DNA of 64,000 bases. Source: Cryobacterium breve (lineage in GTDB: Bacteria > Actinomycetota > Actinomycetes > Actinomycetales > Microbacteriaceae). Location: assembly GCF_027594785.1 (NCBI RefSeq), contig NZ_CP075584.1, forward strand, positions 2,728,001 to 2,792,000, in the 5' to 3' direction. The translations under genes were made by a program, and so were the position numbers. Below the pieces are notes generated by a model. That model did no database searches, was not told where the DNA came from, and saw nothing but the letters and a program-made list of their open reading frames with translations. Positions 56,937-64,000 of this stretch are shown one piece after another; position 1 is the stretch's first letter; the number at the start of each line of letters is the position of its first letter.

Positions 56937-58040
56937 ATGTCCACCAAGACCCACACCACTGCTCGTCGCGCGGGGATGCGCCTCGCCCTCGGCGCGGCAT
57001 CCGTTGCCCTGCTCGCCACCACCCTGAGCGGATGCGCCGCCTCGGCCGATGCCGCCTCGAACGCCACGGCAGCCGGCCCGGCCGCAGAGCCTCCGGCTCG
57101 GCTACTTCGACAACGTCACCCACGCCCCCGCCCTCGTCGGGCTCGAGAACGGCCTGCTGCAGGATTCCCTCGGCAGCACCAAGCTCAGCACCCAGATCTT
57201 CAACGCCGGCCCCGCGACGATCGAGGCGCTCAGCGCCGGCGCAATCGACGCGGCGTACATCGGCCCGAGCCCGGCCGTCAACAGCTACATCAAGAGCAAG
57301 GGCGAGTCCGTCAAGATCGTCGCGGGCGCGACGAGCGGGGGAGCAGCCCTCGTCGTGCGCGAAGGCATCAACTCCGCCGCCGACCTGAAGGGCAAGACCC
57401 TCGCCTCCCCGCAGGCTCGGCAACACCCAGGACGTCGCACTGCGCTCCTGGCTCAGCAGCCAGGGCTTCACGACGGATACCTCCGGCGGCGGAGACGTGA
57501 AGATCACACCGACCGAGAACGCGCAGACCCTCACCCTGTTCCAGAGCGGCGCCATCGACGGCGCCTGGCTGCCGGAGCCCTGGGTCTCCCGCCTCGTCGT
57601 CGACGCCGGAGCGAAGGTGCTTGTCGACGAGTCCGCGCTGTGGCCGGACGGCGCCTTCCCGACGACCGTACTGCTCGTCAGCAAGGCATTCCTGACCAAG
57701 TACCCCGCCTCCGTTGAGGCCCTCGTGGCCGGCAACGCTGCATCCGTCGACTGGCTCACGAAGAACCCCGCGGATGCCGCGACAGTGATCAACAAGAAGC
57801 TCACCGCCGACAGCGGTAAGGCGCTCTCCGACGCCGTGATCACCCGAAGCCCTGACCAGGGTGACGTTCTCGACCGACCCGATCGCGTCGACATTCCCGG
57901 TGAGTCTCCAGAACGGCGTCACGGCAGGCACCACCAAGACCGGCGACCTGAACGGCCTGTTCGACCTGACCGCGCTCAACCAGGTACGCACGGCGGCCGG
58001 AGAGAAGCCGGTCTCGGCAGCGGGCCTCGGCGCCGAATAG
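56937..58040 (+). CDS. Sulfonate/taurine-type ABC substrate-binding lipoprotein
   Basis: About 366 residues after repair. Lipobox TLSGC; the mature protein reads LRLGYFDNVTHAPALVGLENGLLQDSLGS, ATIEALSAGAIDAAYIGPSPAVN, LVVREGINSAADLKGKTLASPQLGNTQDVALR and GAIDGAWLPEPW, the SsuA/NrtA type II fold. No permease or ATPase is adjacent. Breaks: GAGCCTC at 57087-57093, CAGGCTC at 57412-57418, and a CCC at 57850-57852 that should be CC (ITRSLTRVTFSTDP). With three one-base insertions it is the most disrupted gene here, yet each repair is clean. Confidence 0.85.
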
Positions 58041-58099
58041 CCCGGAGCCTTCCGCCGCGGCCGTCGCCGCGGCCGTCGCCGCGCCAGCCCCCGATCCCA

Positions 58100-58158
58100 G
58101 TGAGGTGTCGCAGATCGACGTTCCGGACGTCCGTGAACATCGATCTGCGACACCTCAC
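58100..58158. terminator. Long bidirectional hairpin between convergent genes
   Basis: About 28-base arms starting GTGAGGTGTCGCAGATCGA and its near-perfect reverse complement ending at 58158, with a few mismatches near the loop. A 12-base GCCGCGGCCGTC duplication lies just before. The genes on each side converge. Confidence 0.8.
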
Positions 58159-58181
58159 GGCCGTGATGGGGGCGCGGGACC

Positions 58182-58955
58182 CTACGGGCGGCGGGCGAGC
58201 GATTCGACGTCGCGGCGAGTGACCGCGAGGTAGGCGACGAACGCGAGAATCGTCACGCCGAGCACGAGGCTCACCGGCCCCGTGCCGAGGTCCAGGCCGC
58301 CGCGTTCGGTCGAGACGGCGGCCCAGTCGGCGAAGGATGCCCCGAGCGGCCGGGTCAGGACATACGCGAACCAGAATGCGAGCGTCGCATTCATGCCGAA
58401 GCGGCGATACGCCAGGGCCGGGATCGCGATGAGCACAGCGAAGACGATCCCGGAGGCGAGGTAGCCGAGGCCGAAGGTCATGGCGGTGAGGTCGCCGGCC
58501 GCCGTGCCGAGCGCGAAGGTCGTGAGCACCGTCGCCCAGTAGAAGGCCTCGCGGCGGCGCGTCACGATGCTGTGGATCGAGAGCGACTTCTCGGTCGCCC
58601 GCCACACCACGAGGATCGCGGTGAGGACGAGGACAAGAGCCACCGAAGACACCAGGTAGGGAACTCCGAGGCCGACGTGCACGGCATCCGCTGCCATGGT
58701 GCCGAAGATGCTCACCATGACGACGGCGAGCCAGTAGACCCACGCGACGTACCGGCGGACGGCGAACTGCAGGAGCAGTGCGGCGAGCAGGCCGAGGCCC
58801 GCGAGGCCGACGGCGACGGGCGGGTCGATCTGGTGCACGAGGTAGTCGGCCGTCGTCTCACCCATCCCGGTCGTGAGCACCTTGGTGACCCAGAACGCGG
58901 CGGTCACCTCGGGAACCTTGCTCAGGGGGTTCTGCTCGATCTCTGCCACGTACAC
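58182..58955 (-). CDS. COG4705-type integral membrane protein
   Basis: 257 residues with seven or eight membrane segments. The N-terminal VTAAFWVTKVLTTGMGETTADYLVH is repeated in weaker form later (FYWATVLTTFALGTAAGDLTA), an internal duplication. TGMGETTAD and TALGTAAGD are diagnostic. The family has no proven role; manganese or metal transport has been suggested for relatives. GTG 58955 is the start. Confidence 0.8.
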   Translation of the reverse strand: MYVAEIEQNPLSKVPEVTAAFWVTKVLTTGMGETTADYLVHQIDPPVAVGLAGLGLLAALLLQFAVRRYVAWVYWLAVVMVSIFGTMAADAVHVGLGVPYLVSSVALVLVLTAILVVWRATEKSLSIHSIVTRRREAFYWATVLTTFALGTAAGDLTAMTFGLGYLASGIVFAVLIAIPALAYRRFGMNATLAFWFAYVLTRPLGASFADWAAVSTERGGLDLGTGPVSLVLGVTILAFVAYLAVTRRDVESLARRP

Positions 58956-59157
58956 TCCGCTCGTCCGCTCCCTACGCTACGGAGCGGCGGGCGCGGAGCG
59001 GTGGCCGATGGCACCCGCGGTCAGGTTGCGGTCAGGCGCTCGGCCCGGCTCCCGTGTTCGCCGAGGGCGTGTGGCGGGGCACGGCGAAGCGGGCGGACCC
59101 CGGGTACATTGGCCGGCATCCGCTGCGATCGCGGTGGTGAGAACGGAAGGACAGGCG

Positions 59158-60129
59158 ATGAGCGATGCGGGGGACGACACCAGGGAAGGTCCGCTCGACG
59201 CGTACTCCCGGGTCGTGACCGAAGTCGCCGCGACCGTGACCCGCCAGGTTGCAGCGATCGAAATGTCGGTCGCCACGCCGCGCGGCCGGGTGCGCCGCGG
59301 CGCCGGTTCGGCCGTGCTCTACTCCGCACAGGGCTACCTGCTCACGAACGCTCACGTCGTGCTCGGGGCGGATGCCGGCCGCGCCCTCTTCTCCGACGGC
59401 ACGAGCAGCGCCATAGAGATCGTCGGCTCCGACCCGCTCTCCGACCTCGCCGTGGTCCGTTCCCGCGCGCTGACCCTGCCGGAGCCCGCCTGGCTCGGCA
59501 ACGCGGACACCCTCCGCGTCGGCCAGCTCGTCGTCGCAGTCGGCAACCCGATGGGCCTCGCCGGCTCGGTGACCGCCGGGGTCGTCAGCGCGCTGGGTCG
59601 CTCTCTGCCGACCCGCTCCGGGTCGGCTGCCCGGGTCATCGAAGACGTCATCCAGACGGATGCCGCCCTCAACCCCGGGAACTCCGGCGGAGCCCTCGCC
59701 GACTCGCGGGGCGTCGTCGTGGGCATCAACACCGCCGTCGCCGGCGTCGGACTCGGCCTCGCCGTGCCGATCAACCCGACCTCCCGGCGCATCATCGACG
59801 CGCTGCAACGGGAAGGGCGGGTGCGCCGGGCGTACCTCGGCCTGGTCAGCACTCCGATACCGCTGCCGCCAGACGTGGCCGTGCGGGTGCACCAGGACGT
59901 GGCCCTGCGAGTCGTGGACGTGATCGCGCGCTCGCCCGCCGATCGCGCCGGCCTCAAGCCCAACGACCTGATCCTCGCCGCGGGCCGCGAACAGGTCAAG
60001 GACGCCCAGGGCCTCCAGCGTCTCCTGTTCGGCGATGCCATCGGCCGCCCGCTTCCGGTCACTGTGCTCCGGGGCGCCGCGATGGTCGACGTGATCGCCG
60101 AGCCGGAGGAGCTCGCCGCGCTGCGCTGA
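59158..60129 (+). CDS. HtrA-like trypsin-fold serine protease with C-terminal PDZ, no export signal
   Basis: 323 residues. Catalytic His in TNAHVVLGAD, Asp in SDLAVV, Ser in GNSGGALADSRG; the PDZ part follows (VIARSPADRAGLKPNDLILAAGREQV). No signal peptide or membrane segment lies before the protease domain, unlike most HtrA proteins. ATG 59158 has GGAAGGACAGGC upstream; an in-frame extension reaching 58873 is open but reads through the divergent promoter region and lacks family similarity. Confidence 0.85.
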   Translation: MSDAGDDTREGPLDAYSRVVTEVAATVTRQVAAIEMSVATPRGRVRRGAGSAVLYSAQGYLLTNAHVVLGADAGRALFSDGTSSAIEIVGSDPLSDLAVVRSRALTLPEPAWLGNADTLRVGQLVVAVGNPMGLAGSVTAGVVSALGRSLPTRSGSAARVIEDVIQTDAALNPGNSGGALADSRGVVVGINTAVAGVGLGLAVPINPTSRRIIDALQREGRVRRAYLGLVSTPIPLPPDVAVRVHQDVALRVVDVIARSPADRAGLKPNDLILAAGREQVKDAQGLQRLLFGDAIGRPLPVTVLRGAAMVDVIAEPEELAALR

Positions 60130-60184
60130 GCCGCTGAGCCGGTCCGGTTCCGGCGACCGGGCGCGCAGGAGGGAGCCCGATTCC

Positions 60185-61070
60185 GTGCTACTTTCACGAC
60201 TGATGTCCGTTCCCGCAGCAGAGGCCTCCGCCCAGCCCCGACCGACGCGTGCGCGCTCTCCGCGTCGAGGTGGCCGACATCGCCGTGCGCCTGTTCCGCA
60301 CCGACGGCTACGAGGCCACGACCGCGACCGACATCGCCCGGGCGGCCGGCATCTCGCGCAGCACCTTCTTCCGTCAGTTCCGATCCAAGGAAGACGTGAT
60401 CTTCGCCGACCACGACGAACTCGCCGTGCAGATCGCCGCCTACTTCGCCGTGCAGCACGACGACCCCTGGCGTGCGATCCGTGATGCCGCGACGATGGTC
60501 TTCGAGCGGTTCCGCGAACGGCTCGACAGCGTCCGGGTACGCGATCTCGTCGTGCGCGACACCCCGACCCTCCGCGACCGCGAGACCATCATGGCCATCC
60601 GCTACGAGCAGATGTTCGCCGCCTACCTCCGCTCCGCACGTCCAGACGTGCCTCCGCTCACCGCCATCCGCTACGCCGCAGCGATCACCGCCACGCACAA
60701 CTACGAACTCCGCCGCCTGATCCGCGGTGCCATCCCGGCCTCGTCCCCGACGAATGCCGCAGGCGATGAGGCGTCGAATGCCGCGTCAGAGGCCGACCGC
60801 ACCGCACGCCTCGCCGAGGAACTCGCCACCGAACTCCGCGAGGTGGGGCGGCTCTTCCATCCGGACGTGGCCGATTCGACGGCTGGGCAGGGGCAGGCGG
60901 TGCACGGCCAGGTTGGGGAGTCGCCGCCGGAACTGGTGGTGGCGGTGTTCCCGGGCACGATCACGCCGGGCGAGCTCACTCGCGAGGTCGCCCGCGCCCT
61001 CGGCGGGCGTCTCGCCGGCAGCGCTCCGGGTACGGATGCCGGGGCGCACCGAAACGCAGGACGAGACTGA
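60185..61070 (+). CDS. TetR-family regulator, likely for the acyl-CoA dehydrogenase gene
   Basis: About 290 residues. HTH: VADIAVRLFRTDGYEATTATDIARAAGISRSTFFRQFRSKEDVIFADH. The C-terminal part is TetR-like with an Ala/Gly-rich end. The first 22 codons (from GTG 60185 or ATG 60203) are in another frame; one base too many near 60250-60258 explains this (PTRARLRVEVADIAV once repaired). Otherwise it would start at GTG 60249 without a ribosome site. Two palindromes just after it mark its probable operator. Confidence 0.75.
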
Positions 61071-61156
61071 CGCTGAGGCACCCACGGCCTCAAGGGCAGG
61101 GAGATCCTGCATTTCGTGGGCAGGCATCCGCTCGCCTCGGCGCACGTGCAGCGATT

Positions 61157-61201
61157 TGACACTCAGTGTCACTTGACCTGACACTGAGTGTCAACTATTA
61201 C
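61157..61201 (+). promoter_or_regulatory. Promoter with two TetR-type operator palindromes
   Basis: TGACACTCAGTGTCA (61157-61171) and TGACACTGAGTGTCA (61179-61193) are both perfect 15-bp palindromes, 22 bases (two helical turns) apart. TTGACC (61173-61178), 17 bases, and TATTAC (61196-61201) form a promoter. The second palindrome fills the spacer, so binding must block RNA polymerase. Confidence 0.85.
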
Positions 61202-61248
61202 TAGTAGCGACCGATCTGCTGACCAGCCGAACCCAATGGAGGGAAACC

Positions 61249-62430
61249 GTGCCCGACTACGACGTATCCGTGCCGCTCGACACCGACTACTACGAACTCT
61301 TCCGGGACGTGCCCGTCGCCGACCGCGCCTTCTGGGACCGGGCCCGCGCCTTTGCGATCGAAACCCTCGATGAGGTCACCGAGGCCTGGGACAAGGCCGA
61401 GTATCCGCTGCACCTCGTCCGCAAGCTCGGCGAACTCGACCTGCTCACCGACGGCGTCGTCGGCCCCGGCCTGACCCCGATGTCGCCGCTCGCCGCCGGC
61501 CTCGTCAACATGGAGATCTCCCGCGGCGACGGCTCGATGGGCACCGTCGTGGCCGTGCAGGGCGGGCTCGCGCTCCGCAGCATCGCCCTCTTCGGCAGCG
61601 AGGCGCAGAAGGCAGAGTGGCTCGTGCCCCTCGCCCGCGCCGAGAAGCTCGGCGCCTTCGCCCTCACCGAGCCCGACCACGGCTCCGACTCCGTCGCGCT
61701 CGAGACGACCGCGACCCGCGACGGCGACGAGTGGGTGATCACCGGCGAGAAGAAGTGGATCGGCAACGGCTCCGTCGGAGACGTGACCGTGGTTTGGGCC
61801 CGCGACGACGACGGCAACGTGCGCGGGTTCCTCGTGCCGCAGGACACCCCCGGCTACCAGGCCCAGACCATCACCGGCAAGGGCTCCCTGCGCGGCATCC
61901 ACCAGGCCCGCATCGTGCTCGACAACGTGCGCGTGCCCCTCGACGCCCTGCTGCCGGGCACCCGCACCTTCAAGGACACCGCGACGGTGCTCTTCGCCAC
62001 GCGCCTCGGCGTGGCCTGGTCGGCGCTCGGCCACGCCACCGCGGTCTTCGAGGCGGCCCTCAGCTACTCGAACCAGCGCATCCAGTTCGGCAAACCCCTT
62101 GCCGGCTTCCAGCTCGTGCAGGAACGACTCACACGGATGCTGTCCCAGCTGACCGCGATGCAGCTCTACTGCCTGCGCCTCGCCGAACTCGACGCGGCCG
62201 GGACCATGCGTCCGATCCAGGCGTCCCTCGCCAAGTACCACAACACCCGGGCCGCCCGCGAGATCGCGGCGACCGCGCGCGACGTGCTCGGCGGCAACGG
62301 CATCCTGCTCGAGAACCACGTGATCCGGCACCTCGCCGACATCGAATCCCTGCACACCTACGAGGGCACCGAGAGCGTGCAGTCCCTGCTGATCGGCCGC
62401 GACCTGACCGGGGTGAGCGCCTTCCGCTGA
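61249..62430 (+). CDS. Acyl-CoA dehydrogenase
   Basis: 393 residues. It reads SRGDGSMGTVVAVQGGLA, GAFALTEPDHGSDSVALET (FAD/substrate signature 1), KKWIGNGSVGDVTVVWARD, YSNQRIQFGKPLAGFQLVQERLTRM (FAD contact) and GGNGILLENHVIRHLADIESLHTYEGTESV with the catalytic Glu in the YEGT loop. It resembles the glutaryl-CoA dehydrogenase-like branch. Under control of the TetR gene upstream via the palindromes at 61157-61193. Confidence 0.9.
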   Translation: MPDYDVSVPLDTDYYELFRDVPVADRAFWDRARAFAIETLDEVTEAWDKAEYPLHLVRKLGELDLLTDGVVGPGLTPMSPLAAGLVNMEISRGDGSMGTVVAVQGGLALRSIALFGSEAQKAEWLVPLARAEKLGAFALTEPDHGSDSVALETTATRDGDEWVITGEKKWIGNGSVGDVTVVWARDDDGNVRGFLVPQDTPGYQAQTITGKGSLRGIHQARIVLDNVRVPLDALLPGTRTFKDTATVLFATRLGVAWSALGHATAVFEAALSYSNQRIQFGKPLAGFQLVQERLTRMLSQLTAMQLYCLRLAELDAAGTMRPIQASLAKYHNTRAAREIAATARDVLGGNGILLENHVIRHLADIESLHTYEGTESVQSLLIGRDLTGVSAFR

Positions 62431-62502
62431 CCCGGCTCCCGGCCTCGCTCACCCCGCCCGCACCCGCTGCACCCCGCGACCCGAGGCATCCGCTCACCCC
62501 GC

Positions 62503-62564
62503 CGCGAGAGCGGACTAATGGCCCTTTAACGCGGTGCGTTAAGGGCCATATTCGTACTCTCGCG
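62503..62564. terminator. Nested hairpin after the acyl-CoA dehydrogenase gene
   Basis: Outer arms CGCGAGAG (62503-62510) and CTCTCGCG (62557-62564) enclose inner arms ATGGCCCTTTAACGC (62518-62532) and GCGTTAAGGGCCAT (62536-62549), which pair with one bulged T around a GGT loop. The two-tier form is unlike the simple terminators elsewhere here. Confidence 0.75.
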
Positions 62565-62585
62565 AGCCGGAGGGGTCTCGACCGA

Positions 62586-62591
62586 TACACT
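62586..62591 (+). promoter_or_regulatory. -10 element of a leaderless transporter gene
   Basis: TACACT ends seven bases before ATG 62599, so the transcript should begin at about the start codon. Confidence 0.55.
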
Positions 62592-62598
62592 CCGATCC

Positions 62599-63789
62599 AT
62601 GGTCCTGTCCCTCATCGGCGCCGGTCTGCTCCTGCTCGGCACCGTCGCCGTGGCGACCGGCCTGCTCCCGCTCGCCGAACTGCTCGTGCTCGTGGACCGA
62701 GTGGCGCCGATTCTCGTGTTCGTCGTGGCCATGACGGTCGTGACCGAGCTCTGCAGCGAGGCGGGGGTGTTCCGCTGGATCGCCCGCCGGCTGCGGCACT
62801 GGGGCGGCGGCCGGGCCTGGCTGCTCTGGCTGTGGGTCGCTGGCATCGCGATCGTCACGACCGTGTTCCTCTCCCTCGACACGACCGCCGTGCTCCTGAC
62901 GCCGGTTGTCGTCGTGGTCGCGCGACAGGCGGGCCTGCCGCCGCTGCCGTTCGCCCTCACGACGGTGTGGCTCGCCAACACCGGCAGCCTGCTGCTGCCG
63001 ATCAGCAACCTGACCAACCTGCTCGCCCAGAATCGCCTCGGCGGCATCTCCCCGATCGCCTTCGCCGGGCTCACCGCGGCCCCCGCGCTCGTCGCCGTGC
63101 TCGTGCCGATGGCCATGGTCGCGCTCATCTTCCGCAAGGACCTCGGCAAACGGTATGCGAGCGTACCCGTGCAGCGGACCCGCGTGGCGGGCACGTCGGG
63201 AGCGGCGGCATCCGTCGACCGGGTCCTGCTCGGGACGAGCGCGCTCGTCCTCGCGGCCCTGCTGCCCGCCCTGGTCGTCGGCCTGCCGGTGTGGCTGCCG
63301 TCGAGCATCGCCGCGCTCTCGCTTGCCGTCGTGTTCCTCGTGAGGCGCCGGAGCGTGCTCCGCATCACCCTGATCCCGTGGTCGCTTCTTCTCTTCAGCG
63401 CCGGCCTGTTCCTCGCGATGGAGGCCCTGCAGAACCTGGGGCTGCCGGTGCTGCTCACCGCGCTCGCCGGGGCGGGGAACGCGCCGGGGGACCTGTTCCG
63501 CCTGGCCGGCACGAGCATGGTCGGCTCGAACCTGGTCAACAATCTGCCCGCCTACCTCGCGCTCGAGCCGGTCGCCGACTCGACCCCGCGGCTGCTCGCC
63601 GTGCTGATCGGCGCGAACGTAGGCCCGCTGATCACCCCGTGGGCCTCTCTTGCGACCCTGCTCTGGCACAGCAGGCTCGAGAAGATGAACGTGCTGATCA
63701 CGTGGCGCGGGTATGCGCTCTTCGGTCTCGTGCTCGCCCCGGTCACGGTCGGGTTGAGCGTGCTCACGATGATCCTGGTCACCGCATGA
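62599..63789 (+). CDS. SLC13/ArsB-type ion transporter superfamily membrane protein
   Basis: 396 residues with about ten membrane segments. Conserved lines: FLSLDTTAVLLTPVVVVVARQAGLPPLPFALTTVWLANTGSLLLPISNLTNLLAQNRL in the first half and GTSMVGSNLVNNLPAYLAL with GANVGPLITPWASLATLLWHSRLEK in the second, the two inverted hairpin regions of the IT superfamily. Arsenite/antimonite or organic anion export is possible; no ars genes are near. Confidence 0.8.
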   Translation: MVLSLIGAGLLLLGTVAVATGLLPLAELLVLVDRVAPILVFVVAMTVVTELCSEAGVFRWIARRLRHWGGGRAWLLWLWVAGIAIVTTVFLSLDTTAVLLTPVVVVVARQAGLPPLPFALTTVWLANTGSLLLPISNLTNLLAQNRLGGISPIAFAGLTAAPALVAVLVPMAMVALIFRKDLGKRYASVPVQRTRVAGTSGAAASVDRVLLGTSALVLAALLPALVVGLPVWLPSSIAALSLAVVFLVRRRSVLRITLIPWSLLLFSAGLFLAMEALQNLGLPVLLTALAGAGNAPGDLFRLAGTSMVGSNLVNNLPAYLALEPVADSTPRLLAVLIGANVGPLITPWASLATLLWHSRLEKMNVLITWRGYALFGLVLAPVTVGLSVLTMILVTA

Positions 63790-63874
63790 CTTCCGCGCGG
63801 CCGCATCGAGCGATGCGAGAATATGGGAATCCGCCCCTGCGTCCAACGCGTGCCTCGAGCGAAGGAATGACCGA

Positions 63875-64000
63875 ATGATCACCCTCGAAGGGATCGACGA
63901 CATCGTCGTCAACGGCGGCGTCGTCGTGACGCGCGACGGCGCGAAACTCGGCTCGGTCGAACAGGTCTTCCTGAGTGAGGATTCCGGCGAACCGGCGTTC
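63875..64000 (+). CDS. Start of a PRC-barrel domain protein (partial)
   Basis: 42 residues to the window edge: it reads MITLEGIDDIVVNGGVVVTR and RDGAKLGSVEQVFLSEDSGE. The GxKLGxVxxVFxxxxSGxP pattern is the PRC-barrel start, often joined to DUF2382 in stress proteins. GAAGGA lies upstream at 63861-63866. Confidence 0.7.
   Translation, partial: MITLEGIDDIVVNGGVVVTRDGAKLGSVEQVFLSEDSGEPAF

Noticed and set aside
3738..57418. Programmed ribosomal frameshifting or coordinated gene decay as the cause of the fifteen AGGCTC breaks
   Set aside because: No slippery run or following structure is shared, the genes are unrelated, and most are essential-type or complete operons; a systematic sequence error explains them better.
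58572..63878. Frames of 521 and 753 residues in other registers over the protease, acyl-CoA dehydrogenase and transporter genes
   Set aside because: Arg-rich low-complexity readings of GC-rich DNA; they cross terminators and promoters of the real genes.

Overview
The window is high-GC chromosomal DNA from an actinobacterium, most likely a member of the Microbacteriaceae (Cryobacterium or Leifsonia type). The reasons are the GC-rich third codon positions, a Rv2747-type ArgA, cell-wall-binding repeat 2 modules, an EspR/MAB_1171c/ImmA gene triad, many TANNNT-type -10 boxes a few bases before the start codon (leaderless genes), and a recurrent GGATGC/GCATCC oligonucleotide. I see no IS element, prophage, CRISPR array or rRNA; there is one tRNA-Ser(CGA).

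Layout. 0-12 kb: N-acetylglutamate synthase, a very large secreted nuclease/5'-nucleotidase with three cell-wall-binding repeats, small exported and SseB-like proteins, a TPR-GGDEF diguanylate cyclase, RadA and an SGNH hydrolase. 12-17.6 kb: tRNA-Ser, a lipoprotein, an orphan membrane protein, a secreted M1 peptidase, and a divergent pair of DJ-1/PfpI proteins (one exported and anchored, one a GlxA-type regulator). 17.7-28.8 kb: an acid-sugar catabolic locus (FadR-type regulator, 3-hydroxyisobutyrate-dehydrogenase-like enzyme, two aldo/keto reductases, Asp/Glu-racemase-fold protein, DUF1537 kinase, ribose-type ABC transporter, NAD-epimerase, RbsD mutarotase). 28.9-32.3 kb: DoxX/TetR pair and an ECF sigma factor coupled to a membrane-anchored beta-propeller. 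32.5-42.9 kb: plant-polysaccharide utilisation: L-arabinose araBA with a LacI repressor, then AraC regulator, GH105 unsaturated uronyl hydrolase, SDR reductase, RpiB-like isomerase and MHS transporter. 43-47 kb: MarR/peroxiredoxin pair and the anaerobic ribonucleotide reductase nrdDG with tandem NrdR boxes. 47.3-50.5 kb: DUF1772, the ImmA/IrrE-MAB_1171c-EspR triad and DUF1304. 50.8-53.6 kb: an envelope-stress set (ECF sigma, three Asp23 proteins, one fused to CsbD, GlsB). 53.7-64 kb: polysaccharide deacetylase, CorA, sulfonate-type binding protein, COG4705 protein, HtrA-like protease, TetR, acyl-CoA dehydrogenase with a two-palindrome operator, an SLC13/ArsB-type transporter and the start of a PRC-barrel protein.

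Caution on reading frames. About 27 single-base frame breaks interrupt otherwise well-conserved genes. Fifteen are the same edit: AGCTC expected, AGGCTC present (GAGCCT on the other strand). Several others are miscounted runs of five or six C/G. Removing or adding the one base restores family-length proteins every time, so I treat these genes as intact and the breaks as probable consensus errors. Coordinates below span the whole repaired gene.

The strongest candidates for undescribed biology are the ImmA/MAB_1171c/EspR module with its three GACATG operator-like sites, the acid-sugar locus whose kinase product has no recognisable downstream enzyme here, and the ECF sigma/beta-propeller pair.
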